From Adineta vaga (lineage: Eukaryota; Rotifera), in NCBI GenBank assembly GCA_021613535.1, contig CP075492.1:3968001-4032000 (forward strand): 64,000 nucleotides of DNA. Direction: 5' to 3'. The notes below the pieces were generated by a model. The model was not told the DNA's origin, did not search any database, and saw only the letters and a list, made by a program, of their open reading frames with translations. Shown here one piece after another: positions 11,483-23,702 of the stretch. Position 1 is the first letter of the stretch. Each line of letters starts with the position of its first letter. A program made the translations under genes and the position numbers.

Positions 11483-11995
11483 GTTGTTTCGTAATCATAT
11501 GACAAAATATATACTCTTCATTAGAAATGAATTTGCAACAGTTTATCATCAACAAAATTTACCGCGAACATTTCTTTTTCTTATCAATAGTCTATTCAAG
11601 TATATTTAGTTTTTCATCTGATTAAAAGTCTACCGTAGATAGTTTTCATTTTGTTTTGAAATGGAGACAGTAAAAGATATTAAATCAAAATCAACCATTC
11701 ATATATGAATATGTGATATTATTTTCGTGTTTATGTAAGATGCTTTAATCGAAATAGACGATGTGTCTTCACATTATTTTTTGTTTCGTTCTTCACATGT
11801 GCATTTTGTTCGTTACTTTTAATCTTTTTCTTTGGGTATTTTTCAGTAAGAGAAAAATGTTATTGTTATTTCACATTCTGGGAATATCCAGTAACATGAA
11901 ACACGTATATAAAAGCTCAACAGTTCTAATTCAGTAGAAATTCAGACTTCTTATATTTTTATAGATTAATTCTTACTTTTCAATAAATCGATCAA
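11483..11995. promoter_or_regulatory. Intergenic region upstream of the Argonaute gene
   Basis: About 500 bp between cyclase 3' flank and Argonaute ATG. A TATA-like word (ACGTATATAAAAG, about 11902-11914) lies roughly 90 bp before the ATG and could be a core promoter. No other feature was seen. Confidence 0.35.
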
Positions 11996-14900
11996 ATGTC
12001 TAAGCGTCAATGTAAGATGACTTGATAGTAATACTTCTCAGCAAAATTCTTCTTTTCTCGATAGCTCGTGGTCCTGCATCTACAGTACCGAAATCAGCAT
12101 GGAATAATCCACCTAGTGGTGCGGCAACAACAACAACAACAGCTGCTCAACGTTCACAAAGTGAATATCCAACACCAACTGAAGGCATGACTAACTTATC
12201 GTTACAAACTGAAGCAACAGCTGGTACACGTTCTAAAACGGCTGGTCCATTGAATCGACGTATCTTACATTCAGTTGTACCTGATTCAGCTGTACTTACT
12301 CCGATTCGTCGACCTGATCAAGAAGGTAAGGCAGGTCAACCTGTTCAGATATATGTAAATCATTTTCGAGTCTCGATTGATGATGCAATCATTAATCAAT
12401 ATGATATTGAAATTTCAATGATTCGTCGTGATGGAAAATTATGTGCGGCACGTAAAAATGAACGATGGGAAACATTACAACAACTTGCTAAACGAGAAAA
12501 AAACTTTCCTATTGTCTGGTAAAAAGATTTAGTTTGATTGAAATTATCTAAAATTCATTATTACTTTTGAATTATAGGTATGATGAAGGAAAGAATTTAT
12601 ATACTCGAGAACTTCTAACTGATTTTACCAAACCACTTCGTATCAAATTAAATATAGATGATGAAGAAAAATTATTTGAATTTAAAGTCTTAAATTTAGT
12701 TCGCCAGGAGAAAATTCGCGATATTTTTGACTTTATTAATGGAAAAACTAACATACGACCACGCGATCCAATTCGAGTGATTGAAACATTATTCAAACAG
12801 ACAATTCGTAATGATCTTGTATGCATAAGAAATAAGTTTTATAGTCGTCGTCAAAAACTTGTCGATTTGAGTAAGTCTTTTTATTTAGAATAGTTATGAT
12901 GTGCTAATCAAAATGATTTATTTCTAGGTGATGGTCGTGGTATGGCTAGCGGCTTTCATCAAGCATTATGTCTGACTCGTGGTGGTCCAACATTAAATGT
13001 GAATTTAACATTCGCATGCTTTTACTTACCATTGAATTTTGTCGATTTCTCGTGTAAATATTTACGAAAAGATATTACTAAAGGAATTTCAGCAGGTGAA
13101 CTCGAAGGAATCAAACGATTGTTTAGAAACCTTCCAAGTATGTTCATAAAAATAGTTTATTTGTAAAGAGAGAAATTTAATGTTTTTTTCCGCTTTAGTT
13201 GAAACAATTCATGCTGGCCGTCCACTTCGATATCGTGTCAGAGGTTTTGGTCGTCCTCCAAATCAGTTATCATTCGATCGTCGTTCTGATAATAAAGCAC
13301 CAGGATCATCTGATGAAGATAATACAGAAGGGAAAAGAACGATTACTGTGGCTGATTATTTTGCTCAAAAATATCAACCATTGAAATATCCTAATTTACC
13401 ATGTGTTGATGCTCGAAAAGGTAGTGAACCAAATGCACATTGGTTACCTATGGAAGTTGTGAAGGTAGGAACTATTTTATGAATAATATTTTTACGTAAT
13501 ATTTTGTTTTCATAGATTGTAGAATGGGAACGTGCTTTAAAACCTCTGGATAGTGTTCAACGTGCACTTGTATCGAAAACCACAATTATCAAACCAGATA
13601 AACGCTATGATGACATAATAAAAATTGTACAACAACGAAATTTTCAATCAGATCCATATTTAAAAGCATTAAATATGAAAGTTGATACACAAGAGATGTT
13701 AAAGATCAAAGGTAAATTCGAAAACTTTAAAATAAATTCGATATCTATCTATCTATATTATTTAGCTCGTATTTTACCACCACCAGAAGTAAAATATCGT
13801 GGTAAAGGAAATAGTGAAGTAGCTGAACATGTTGCTGTTGGAAAATGGTCTATTCGTAATCGATTCTATACTAGTCCTGTCATCAATCGATGGGGAATGA
13901 TCTATTTTGGTCCCAATCCTCAAGGTTCAATCGGTCAAACTTTACAAGAATTTCAAAATCAACTTCCACCAGTAAGTTTCAATTGAATTTCGATTTTGTT
14001 AACGAATTAAAATCTACCTTTAGTTATTGACACAATCTGGTATAGTGTTTAATTCTAAACCGTCAACGATAGCTAAACCTCCTCGAAGAGAAGAGATCGA
14101 AAATGCTATGCGAAAGGCTGCTAATGAAGGTTGGCAATTAGCAATTGTTGTTCTAAATGATGTTCCAACGGAAGTTTATGAATGTGTCAAACAATTGGGC
14201 AATCAACAACTTGGTCTACCGACGCAATGTGTTAGTTTTCAAGCAGTTGAACGAAACATAAACAAACTTCGCATGTGTACGTATATCAAATCATAAATAT
14301 TCTTTTACAATATAGAGTCGTATTGTAGATGCTCAAAATCTTAGTCAAAAGATTAATGCTAAAATTGGTGGCATTAATGGTGTAGTAAATTTAAAAGCAG
14401 CACTCAGTCGTTCATCAAATGAAGATCTCTTCATGTTTTTTGGTGTAGATGTAAGACATAATGAAGTTATTTTCTGAGAATATTAAAAATAATCTCCCTT
14501 TTTAGGTCACACACACAACATCTTCCAAAGAATTACCTTCCATTGCTGCTGTTGTTGCTTCATGTGATCCAACTTGTAGTCGTTATGTGGCACGACTTTG
14601 TGAACGTATGTATTCGATTTTTATAATTTATTTTTAACAAATTTTCTTGCTATTTAGAATTCCCACCGAAAGGTCGTTATTCGATTGAAATCATCAAAGA
14701 ATTAGATAAGATGGTAATCGATCTTTTACAAGTATTTTCTCGTACATGTGGAAATCGTTTACCTAATCGAATTGTTTTCTATCGCGATGGTGTTGATGAT
14801 GGTCAATTTCAAAAAGTACTTGATAATGAAGTTGATAAAATCAAACATGCTTGTCGAGGTAAAAAGTTCATATTAACTTTATAACTATTGTTTATCTTGC

Positions 14901-15613
14901 TTTTCTTTATCTAGCTATATACGGAAATGCACCATTACCTCGATTGACATTTGTCATTGTGAAAAAAAGACATCATACACGATTCTTTAACTACGATGGT
15001 CAATATACAAATAATATTGAACCAGGCACTGTTATTGATCAAGAAATCACACATCCATCGCAGTTTGACTTTTATTTATGTTCACAAGCTGCTATGTAAG
15101 CCGTTACATTATATGTGTTACTATTAACAATCTTTACTTCACCAATGGTTTTTTTTCTTCATAGAATGGGTACATCACGTCCAGCACTTTATCATGTTCT
15201 TCATGATGAAAATGGTTTCAGTAGTGATGATATGCAACAACTAACATATTGGGTACGTACAGTTTTGAAAACGATTAATTGATTCAATAATATCATCAAT
15301 ATTTTTATTCTTAATATAGATTTGTCATACAGATGCTCGTTGTACGAAATCAGTCTCAATACCAGCACCAGTACATTATGCACATTTAGCTGCACGTGCT
15401 GCCCGAATGCTTGATTTTGATGATGCAGCTGATCGAGTCGAAGAAGGGTAAATAAAAAGAATATCAATCTTTTTCGCTACTTACTCATAAATCATTTTTC
15501 TTTCTAGTGATGGTGATGAATTAGACGATCAAGAAAACTTTTCATTGGAAGATATAAAAACCAAAGTAATGTTATTAAATGATAAAATTCAAAATAATAT
15601 GTGGTTCGTCTAA
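11996..15613 (+). CDS. Argonaute protein, AGO clade, slicer residues present
   Basis: Small-RNA-guided silencing effector. Fifteen exons: 11996-12011, 12065-12518, 12578-12870, 12928-13137, 13199-13464, 13516-13711, 13766-13971, 14024-14276, 14329-14450, 14506-14605, 14658-14858, 14915-15095, 15165-15252, 15320-15447, 15508-15613; 939 codons in phase. A low-complexity N-terminus is followed by N and linker regions, a PAZ segment, MID (GLPTQCVSF) and a PIWI domain. The catalytic DEDH set is visible: Asp in FGVDVTH, Glu in SIEIIKEL, Asp in FYRDGVDDGQF, His in PAPVHYAHLAARAAR. Strings such as KRRHHTR-like VKKRHHTRFF, HPSQFDFYLCS and GTSRPALYHVL are typical of AGO rather than PIWI proteins. An acidic insert precedes the short end MWFV. 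It is convergent with the TRMT10C-like gene. An AATAAA lies near 15671. Confidence 0.93.
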
Positions 15614-16354
15614 TCAATAATTTTTCTCGTGCACTTTTTTCTTGTAATTATTTGCTTTCCAAATATTGTCAATAAAATCTTTTTAACCCTATAAACACTC
15701 AACAATATATCCCCTTACATTATCTATAATTTATTCTGCATGTATTAAATGCCTCACCATTTGACAATAAATATTCCAAAATTCAGTTGCAGATTTGAAT
15801 TACTTCAAGTCAACAAAAATCATGCTGATTTTTCTTATCTACGTGCATGTTATATACAAATTTGTTTTGTTAAATAGTTATTACTTATATAGATATCAGA
15901 TAGGAAAGCTGATAATCTGCATAAGATTACGACGTACATCAATTTATCCTAACACTACTTAAGTCAAATATTTCGTGAAACTTACAAAGATTCTAAGGAA
16001 TGATTGAAGAGAAACAAATTGAAGGATAATATCTAATGTAGAATGAATGTAAAACACTCACAAAGCAAAAGAAACATAGATTATACGTTGAATGTGAACT
16101 TGATACTTCTATTTGATTAGTCATCATAAATTATTGCTTTAGTCGATCTTCTGAATGAATGGAAAGATTCACAAACAAATGTACAATACTAAATGATATA
16201 CTTATGAATATAGAACTTGAAATTGTTATTAAATTATAATCATCAGGAATGGTGTAATAAACACGACATTTCAATACAACATAACAAATTTATTTGTCGA
16301 AAGAACAAATACGGATACACATTCAAAAAAATTACTAGATTAGTAATACTCTAT
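15614..16354. other. Convergent intergenic region
   Basis: AT-rich 3' flanks of the Argonaute gene (plus) and the TRMT10C-like gene (minus). Apart from an AATAAA near 15671, nothing recognisable. Confidence 0.4.
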
Positions 16355-17530
16355 CTATTGAACATTATCATATTCGTCTTCATGTTCTTGTTCTTGTTCT
16401 TCTTCCACACGAGTAGCAATCTTTCGTTTTGGAACATATCGAAATGCTTTGATCCAATTATTATTTGTATGTTTTAATGTTAACAATATGTTATACACTT
16501 CATGAAATGCTAATGCTTTACTTGACGATGAATGAAATCTAAAAAGAAAAAGAACTGATAACAATATTCTTCGATGTGTAAAATAAGACTTACGTAAGAT
16601 ATTTGTCTAGAGGTAATTTTTCATGACGAATATTTTGACGAACAGCTTTTTGATATGTTAATGGTTCTTTATTTTCATCATCATAAATTCCACCAACAAT
16701 ATAAACAGCATTATGATCAAAATGAGTCATTTCATTGGGTGAATCAGGTGTTAAATAAACTAAACGATCCTTATCAAATAAATCAATATATTGATCTCTT
16801 GTGGCATGAAAATAAGTTGAATGTTCATGTGGTAATGGATGACCTGCTGTTTGCGGATTATGAGATAGATCACTAATAATAATATAAGCTGGCGCATGGA
16901 AATGATGGAGATTTTTAAAACAACGAAAAACTCTTTGAACAAGTGCCGAAAAGTATGAATGACGAACATGAGCATATTCAAATCCACCATCAACAACAAA
17001 GAAATCTCCTAATCGAGCAGCTCTTGCTAATGCATAAAGATCGAGCCAACGTTCCGGATTGTATTTTGTTTCTAATAGAGCATGTATTGTTGTACGTTGA
17101 AGACATTCATGTCGATTGGGGTCTGACATCATATCAATATAGTCTTTTCTTTTTTCCATCAACCATCGATGACGTTCTTTTCGTAGTTCTTCATTGAATA
17201 AATATCTTCGAATTAAAATGACAATAAAATGAATTTTTATTGATATTCGACTTACTCATAATAATCACGTCGAACGTCGAGTGATTTTGCAAGAAAAAGT
17301 CGTTGCCAATATTTTGGAATGAGATCAGATTTTGGAACCGGTTGTGCCCAATATTGATTTAACCAAGACATTTCTTCACGAAGAAGATTTTTCTTAGTTT
17401 CGTCATCTTGAATTTGATTAAGTGATTGAGTTGCATGTCGAAGAAGTGTCCATCGAAGTACAGAAATGACAGTTGAACGTTTGGTTTTTGTATTTGCTAT
17501 TTCTTGCCATCGACGATGACGAATGAGCAT
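16355..17530 (-). CDS. TRMT10C-like tRNA (purine-9) methyltransferase, probably mitochondrial
   Basis: SPOUT-fold methyltransferase family TRM10. TRMT10C methylates position 9 of mitochondrial tRNAs and is a subunit of mitochondrial RNase P. Exons on minus: 17256-17530, 16594-17205, 16355-16538; 356 codons in phase. Family hallmarks are VYLTPDSPNEM, the AdoMet-site stretch AVYIVGGIYDDEN, the basic LPLDKYL region and the C-terminal NNWIKAFRYVPKRK. The N-terminus (MLIRHRRWQEIANTKTKRST) is basic without acidic residues at the start, compatible with a mitochondrial presequence; mitochondrial placement is inference. The C-terminus is an acidic E/Q/D tail. A truncated, intron-containing second copy lies at 49978-50632. 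Confidence 0.82.
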
Positions 17531-18777
17531 CTTGATTATCCTATTGAATTTGTTTCGATTACTATCTTTTCTTTAAATATACCATCGAAAATCAGATCAT
17601 TTTTATTGGAAGTTTAATTGATCCAATAGAAATTTCGTCATTTAAACCGAAAGGAATAATATCATCCAAGATATCCAAGATATAATCTTTCCTTCTCATG
17701 ATGATAAATTAGATTGAAAAAATATTGTCTATTATCAGAAATTCATTGTATCGAAAGCAACGACATGTAAAATATTGTAATATCAACTAATATGTACTGT
17801 ATTGTATCTTATCATATCATGTATAGAACAAAGTCATTTCTTTTCTTATGATTCAATTGCATTTTTGACATCTATTGAGTGTTGTAAATAGAAGTATGAC
17901 TCTTGGATAAAAACAATAATAGATCTTATATAGTAAACTGTTCGAATATTTAGAAATCTTACTATGAAATAGATATAAATATACATTTTCTGAATTCTTT
18001 TTTTCAACATTATATTTAACATACTCTTTAGATAATAAAATTTAGCACGAATTTATTTACTTTTTTTCAAGTTTTCTGATGAATATTATATCCTGTTTTT
18101 GCTTTATTCTGATCGCTACGTTCCGTTTTATTAGATTTGTAAAAAGATATTCCTTGATGAAAATAATTTTGTTTTGATGAGAAAATATTTGATTTTAATC
18201 AAATAAGAATTGACTATCATTTAAAGAATCGCTACTAACTTAGCATCAGTACTACAAATTCTGTCATCTTTTTACTGATATGGTGCTTATAGTGCTATAT
18301 TGTAATGAATAACAACTTTGTACTGTTTGCACGATATATCAGATGAACACTTGTAGTATGTTGATACTCACAATGTCCGATTTTGTTGCAGAAATAAAAG
18401 GATAACAGTAAGGGTATTAGAAACTAAATCATTTCACTGATAGCTGCTTACAGGAAAACCGTTCTTTTTTATTATCGATCCAATACTCGTTAAGACACAA
18501 ATCGTTTCTACAAATTTCACCGAGCGTATTATTACACTGATCATTTCATTCCTATTACTGACGACTTAAAAGATTCCTATGAAAATCTAAATACCAACAT
18601 ATACATCTTAATAACAAATTCTGTTCTCAGAATCATCAAAATAAACCTGTATGAATTTCATTTTCTTCTTATTTCTCATTGAATTAAAATCATCATAAAA
18701 TATCCCTAAGTAATCTAATAAAACTAGATTTAATTAAAATATATCGTAAAACCACCATTTATATTGATCAATATTAA
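17531..18777. other. Spacer, left part of the four-TM cassette duplication
   Basis: No gene seen. About 17700-18620 resembles 22850-23720, the stretch before gene 3, in the same order: AAGCAACGACATRTAA, TATAGAACAAAGTCATTTCTT and other shared words. The right copy carries an insertion at 23500-23698 that is absent here (empty site at 18597-18606). So it marks the start of the first cassette. Confidence 0.6.
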
Positions 18778-19391
18778 AAAGTGCTGCCATCTGTCACGTT
18801 AATATTTTCTCGTTGTTTGCATTCACCAATCGACATATTCTCTAACTTATCTTCTTTATTATGAATTATCATCTGTCTGATCTGGCTGGAGAGAAGAAGC
18901 AAGAAAGAACAAAATAAAAATCATTTCTTTTGTTAAGATTCACTTCCATTGCTTTTGTTCTTCCTTCAAAATCAATCATGTTCATACTTTACCACGTTCT
19001 CTCTCGCTCTCTAAGCACGATAGATATAACTTATACTTACGAATGATATATGAAAATAAAGTCTTTGACTATTCATACAAATTATTTGAGTTCTTTTAAC
19101 TCTTGTTGTAAGACGAAAAGATAGTAAAGTTTTCTATATTTTTTCCAGACTCGTCTTGGACATACTATTGAAATGACAAAATCTTCTCTTTTAGTTAGTT
19201 ATTTCTTCATATGTTTTCTAATGAATTCTACCTTCTTTGTTATATTTTTATCATTATTTAAGTTTAGTCACCTTTATTTAAGAATATTTCTTCATTAATC
19301 ATTTGTTTTGTTTATTTCAGATCTATTTCTCATTAAACTAAACTCAATACTCTTTCAATTGCAACATCGTTAAAGCCAAAGAAATATTAAG
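18778..19391 (+). promoter_or_regulatory. Conserved 5' block of four-TM gene 1
   Basis: Starts with AAAGTGCTGCCATCTGTCACG and continues with TCACCAATCGACATATTCTC. Related blocks precede genes 2, 3 and 4 (about 20758, 23893 and 25829). A pyrimidine-rich splice acceptor, TTTATTTCAG, ends at 19320, 71 nt before the ATG, so the 5' UTR is probably spliced, by a UTR intron or by trans-splicing. Confidence 0.5.
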
Positions 19392-20030
19392 ATGGAAATA
19401 AAGTTCGGCTCAACAAAGGATAATCGGTTTCGCGTTATCTTTTGTGGTGCCGTTGTTTGGATACTTTGTGCCTTCAATCTTAAGATTCTTAAGATTGTTG
19501 ACGACTCTTATATATCAATTGTCCGTTCGTCGACCATAAATATGACATCAAATATGATACGATCCTTATGTGGCATTCCTTATGAGGAGTGTCTTTGTTC
19601 TGTACAATTAATGAAAAATGAATATTACAAAGATTGTCTCACTGATTATTTTCTTATGAACAGTCGTATGTTTATACTGTTCACAATCATAATACTGATT
19701 TGTTTTGTAAGAGATTTTTTCACTTTAAGTGGAAAGTATTCTCGTTTTGTTGTTCACGTTTTGTCGATCATTTCTGTATTTCTATTTTTCATTATTGCAT
19801 ATGTTATCTATCAGGATAGTTGTTTTCATCGTTTTATAACTATGATTTCTTCTGCTGTGGGTATGTTGGTAGGGTTATGCCTGCTCTTTGAATGGACCAA
19901 CGCGGTGCATATTCGTTTCTATCTTCGTAATAATCGTAGTAATTTTAATCAGTTAGTAGTGGAAGAAAATGGTAAGGATAATGATGAAGAGGAAGAAAAC
20001 TATCATAAATTTCCACTAGGTCTACTTTGA
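19392..20030 (+). CDS. Four-TM orphan protein, gene 1 (full-length)
   Basis: Single-exon frame of 212 codons; I recognise no family. Four hydrophobic segments: about residues 14-33, 91-106, 119-140 and 148-167. The first loop holds an N-glycosylation motif (NMT, 50-52) and four cysteines (60, 67, 69, 82) in CGIPYEECLC...KDC. The second outer loop has another Cys (YQDSCFHR, 144). Likely topology: both ends cytoplasmic, loops 1 and 3 outside. The C-terminus is an acidic tail (LVVEENGKDNDEEEENYHK) ending FPLGLL. The Cys pattern is neither claudin (no W-GLW-C-C) nor tetraspanin (no CCG). It is the only member that keeps the whole frame including the tail. A membrane protein with a disulphide-bonded loop is likely; function unknown. 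Confidence 0.75.
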   Translation: MEIKFGSTKDNRFRVIFCGAVVWILCAFNLKILKIVDDSYISIVRSSTINMTSNMIRSLCGIPYEECLCSVQLMKNEYYKDCLTDYFLMNSRMFILFTIIILICFVRDFFTLSGKYSRFVVHVLSIISVFLFFIIAYVIYQDSCFHRFITMISSAVGMLVGLCLLFEWTNAVHIRFYLRNNRSNFNQLVVEENGKDNDEEEENYHKFPLGLL

Positions 20031-20359
20031 TTCGCTAAATCTTAAACTTTTTCTGATAATTTTCCTCACGTTCTCAGTTGTTTCACCTTTATACTCTCAA
20101 TTTCTTTGTAATTATCAATGCCTTGTAATTATATGTAAAGTTGTTGTTTTTTTGTATCTTTATATTAATAATAAATATGCATTTTGAATGTACCATTTTT
20201 TCTTGAATGTAATGAACAAAATGTATGATTATATTTATGTAAAGAATAAAAATGAATGAAAGAGAAAGGCAAACAAACAAGTTACATTTATGCTTTATTA
20301 GTATTTCCTATCGTCAGACCAATTCAACGTATTTTCACTATCACTATCTAATAATCATC
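20006..20359. repeat. 3' end/flank identical to that of gene 3
   Basis: From the last codons of gene 1 to 20359 the sequence matches 25081-25434 (offset 5075) with one visible difference (T at 20077, A at 25152). That is far closer than the coding regions or upstream DNA of the same genes, indicating gene conversion or very recent exchange. Confidence 0.85.
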
Positions 20360-21639
20360 GCATTCCACTAATAAATTTCATAGAATTTATAATAGTTTCA
20401 GCAGAAATTGGCACTGACAAAGTCAGATAATTTTAAAAAATTAGTGTTAATCGAGTGATAAAATAAAAATTGACTTTTATATATAAGTAATTTTGTGAAA
20501 AGTTAATAGAAGGAAAGATGATAGTTTTATAAATAGAATTTGAGGTTAAAAGATAAATGAACATTACATATATACTATTACACGTATTATCGATAAGCAT
20601 TCACATGAAATACAATGGAATAAGAAAATAGAAATTAGCCTTTTTACTTATACTTTTCAATTTTCAAATCATCTTCGTATAATTAATCTGAATTCTGCAA
20701 CTTCATTATACTAAACGAATTAAATAGTTAACACAGCATTAATAATGAACACTGATAGAAAGTACTGCCATCTATCGCGATAATAGTTTCTCCTCGTTTC
20801 TTTTCACCAATCGACATATTCTCCAACTTATCTTTATCTTTTACCATCTGAAGAGAACAAAATCATTCATTTCTTTTCTTATGATTCACTTCCATTCCTA
20901 TTGTTCTTCTCTCGAAATCAATCACCTTTTGACATCTGTTCATGTTTTAAAATATTTTCTCTATAAGTAGGATATATCTTATACTTATTCATATAAAATA
21001 AATTATTCGAATTTTGATAACTTTTCTTGTTAGATAGATAACTAGATTTTTTTCTATATTTTTTTTTTCAAATTTCTCTTGAACATTTTATTGAAAATGA
21101 CAAAATCCCATAATTATTTGTTTCTTTATATGCTTTCCAATGAATTCTATCTTTGTTATTCTATTCTTATCACTAATTCAGGTTGGTCATCTTTGTTCAA
21201 AAGTATATCGATTCGTTGTTCTGAAATTCATATCCAAAATTTATTCAATGAAATTTTTGGATCTAATAATTATGGCATCTCTTTTTTTCCTTTCAATATT
21301 CGTGTAAAGCATCTTACTTGGATGTGATAATTTTATAAAGGGAATTTCTTCTTTTTTTTAGATATTTAGTATTTATTCGTATGAGTATGAAAGTTCGTTT
21401 GAGAGAAACGTTCTTTGCTGGATTAAATTGTGACATAATTTAATTTTCGTTTAGTAGATATATCGTTCAACGTTTTCCTTATCTTATCACTTGAGAGTTG
21501 ATATTGCTTGTCATCAATGTACTAATGTATCTTTTTCTATATTAATCATTTCTTTTGTTTATTTCAGACTTGTTCTCATTAAACTTAATTGAATATACCT
21601 TTTCAATTACAAGATCATTGAAGCCGAAGAACTATTGGG
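20360..21639 (+). promoter_or_regulatory. Intergenic and 5' region of four-TM gene 2
   Basis: The conserved block begins near 20758 (GTACTGCCATCTATCGCGATA). A long T/A-rich stretch at 21000-21160 is shared almost word for word with 24150-24300 and 26060-26215. 21357-21600 closely matches 26309-26553 before gene 4. An acceptor ending at 21567 lies 72 nt before the ATG. The open frame at 21079-21327 lies in this shared stretch and is not conserved as a frame. Confidence 0.5.
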
Positions 21640-22206
21640 ATGAAAATAAAGTTTCGCTCAACAAAGGATAACCAATTTCGCGTTATCTTTTGTAGTGCAC
21701 TTGTTTTTACACTATTTATCTCCAATTTTGACACTCTTAAGATTCTTGACGACTCTTATATATCAATTGTCCGTTCATCGACCATAAATATGACATCAAA
21801 TATGATACGATCGTTATGTGGCATTCCTTATGAGGAGTGTCTTTGTGCTGTACAATTAATGAAAAATGAACGTTACAAAGATTGTCTCACTGATTATTTT
21901 CTTATGAACAGTCGTATTTTCATACTGGTGTCATTCGTAATACAGATTTGTTTTATTCGAGATCTTTTCGCTTTAAGTGGAAAGTATTCTCGTTTTGTTG
22001 CTCATATTTTATCGATCATTTCTGTATTTCTATTTTTCATTATTGCATATGGTATTTATCAGGATAGTTGTTTTCATCGTTTTATAACTATGGTTTCTTT
22101 TGGTGTTGATATGTTGCTGATCATGTGTACGGTCTATGAATGGATCAGCGAAAAGCGTGTTCATCGTTGTTCTTGTAATTATCATATACCACTTAGGAGC
22201 CAGTAG
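21640..22206 (+). CDS. Four-TM orphan protein, gene 2 (short C-terminus)
   Basis: 188 codons, same architecture as gene 1. The first membrane segment differs strongly (FCSALVFTLFISNFDTL), while the loop-1 to TM3 part is almost identical (SIVRSSTINMTSNMIRSLCG onwards). After TM4 a short Cys/His stretch (HRCSCNYHIPLRSQ) ends at TAG 22204-22206. A second frame just behind (EPVV, stop, then ETDDNNGEEE...FLQDLL up to 22303) is clearly the former acidic tail of gene 1 type, now cut off by a frame change and a TAA. Expression is plausible because the membrane domain is intact. Confidence 0.7.
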   Translation: MKIKFRSTKDNQFRVIFCSALVFTLFISNFDTLKILDDSYISIVRSSTINMTSNMIRSLCGIPYEECLCAVQLMKNERYKDCLTDYFLMNSRIFILVSFVIQICFIRDLFALSGKYSRFVAHILSIISVFLFFIIAYGIYQDSCFHRFITMVSFGVDMLLIMCTVYEWISEKRVHRCSCNYHIPLRSQ

Positions 22207-23499
22207 TGTAAGAAACTGATGATAATAATGGTGAGGAGGAGAGGAGGGACGAAAATGAATGGGAGGAGGAGGATGATCGTGAATTTCTACAAGATCTACT
22301 TTGATTCGATAAAAGTTAAATTTGTGTTGATGGTCTTCTGATAAACTATTCATATTTTTCTTTGTGTTTTCTTCTGTGTCTTGTATATTTTCTCAAATGT
22401 TTTGAATGATGACGAAAAATAAATTGTAAATGGAAAAAATAGCATTTATCCTCTGATTGATGAATACTGAAGTAATGAATGTATTAAAAAACCAAGTGTT
22501 TCTTTGAATATTTTAGTTATCTAAAGAAAAATAAATTTTTACTATATAAGATTGTTTATCATGAATTTCATTATGAAAATTAAATTCCTGAATATTGATG
22601 GTGCATCACTGTAATAAGGAGAAGACTTCTTTATATGGTTTTGATGTAAAGTATCTTACCGAAAATTGAATAGTTTCTTTTGGTTTCATTAAAATTTGAA
22701 TAAATGTGAGCATCTGAAGAATTTCTTATTCTATCATCAATAGTCTAATCAATAAATTGACTAATAGATATTTCTGTTGATATTCATTGTAATGAATATT
22801 GACTTTCTTAATATTGTAAGATGTGATTTTTTTCTTCTCACGATGATAAATTAAATTCGAAAATGATTGTCTATTATCAAGCATTTTGAGAGATTCATTG
22901 TGTTGAAAGCAACGACATATAACATTGTAATATCAATTAATATTTCTGTATTGTAACTTATCATATCATATATAGAACAAAGTCATTTCTTTTTTTTATG
23001 ATTCAATTATCTTGTTATTTTCTCCAAATAAATTATGTTTTTCACATCTACTAAGTGTTGTAAATAGAATTATGAATCTTGGATAAAATCAATAACAGAT
23101 TTTGTATTGTGTGAACTGTTCGAATATTTTTAAATCTTGTTATGAGATAGATACGTATACATTTTCCTAATTGTACTTTCCTTATTACATTCAACATACT
23201 ATTGAGATAATAAAACTGTGCACCAATTTATTTACTCAGATACTGTCATCATTTTACTGGTGCTCAGTGTTAATGTAATGAATAACAACTTTCTTACTGC
23301 CTGTATGATACATAAGATGAATCCTTATAATTTTACTTATAACTATGCCTACAATATAATCGTTCTATTATCGATATCACTACTAACTAAGATGCTGATC
23401 AATTCTACAAACTTTACTGAACATCTTATTGCACTGATCATATCATTTATTTTACTAACTACTTAAAATATTCCCATAACAATCTAGATACTTACATAT
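22207..23499. other. Cassette spacer between genes 2 and 3
   Basis: 3' flank of gene 2 (similar to the 3' flank of gene 4, 27165-27560), then from about 22850 the spacer shared with 17700-18600. The open frame 23218-23466 is AT-rich and lies in the shared spacer without conservation as a frame, so I do not count it as a gene. Confidence 0.5.
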
Positions 23500-23698
23500 G
23501 GGTAATTCCATGGGTACTGAACCAGAGATGAGCACAGCTCAGGATGGTTCTGTGGTCCTGGGGTCCCGTCCTGTCCTGTCCTGTGTGACAAGACAATCTT
23601 TTGATTTTTGCCCTTTCCTACCACTCACCAGGACGGACATTCCCAGGACCACAAGACAGGACACGACATGAAATATTTCCTGTGCTCATTTCTAACCC
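23500..23698. mobile_element. Short GC-rich insertion with inverted ends (MITE-like)
   Basis: A 199-bp insertion absent from the paralogous spacer at 18597-18606. It is flanked by ATAT on both sides (23496-23499, 23699-23702), starts GGGT and ends ACCC. Near the ends AGAGATGAGCACAG and CTGTGCTCATTTCT form an inverted repeat of 14 bp with one mismatch. The interior (GTCCTG/CAGGAC words) is also partly self-complementary. No coding capacity; family unknown. Confidence 0.7.
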
Positions 23699-23702
23699 AT
23701 AT

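Noticed and set aside
16655-16876. Plus-strand open frame of 73 codons, repeated at 50200-50421
   Set aside because: It is the antisense shadow of exon 2 of the TRMT10C-like gene; its recurrence only reflects the duplicated fragment.
20089-20280. Minus-strand frame of 63 codons, identical at 25164-25355
   Set aside because: Identity comes from the shared 3' flank of array genes 1 and 3. The composition is AT-rich and hydrophobic, with no start context or homolog seen.
21079-21327. Frame of 82 codons upstream of gene 2 as a small gene
   Set aside because: Its first half recurs before genes 3 and 4 without keeping the frame, so it is part of the shared 5' region.
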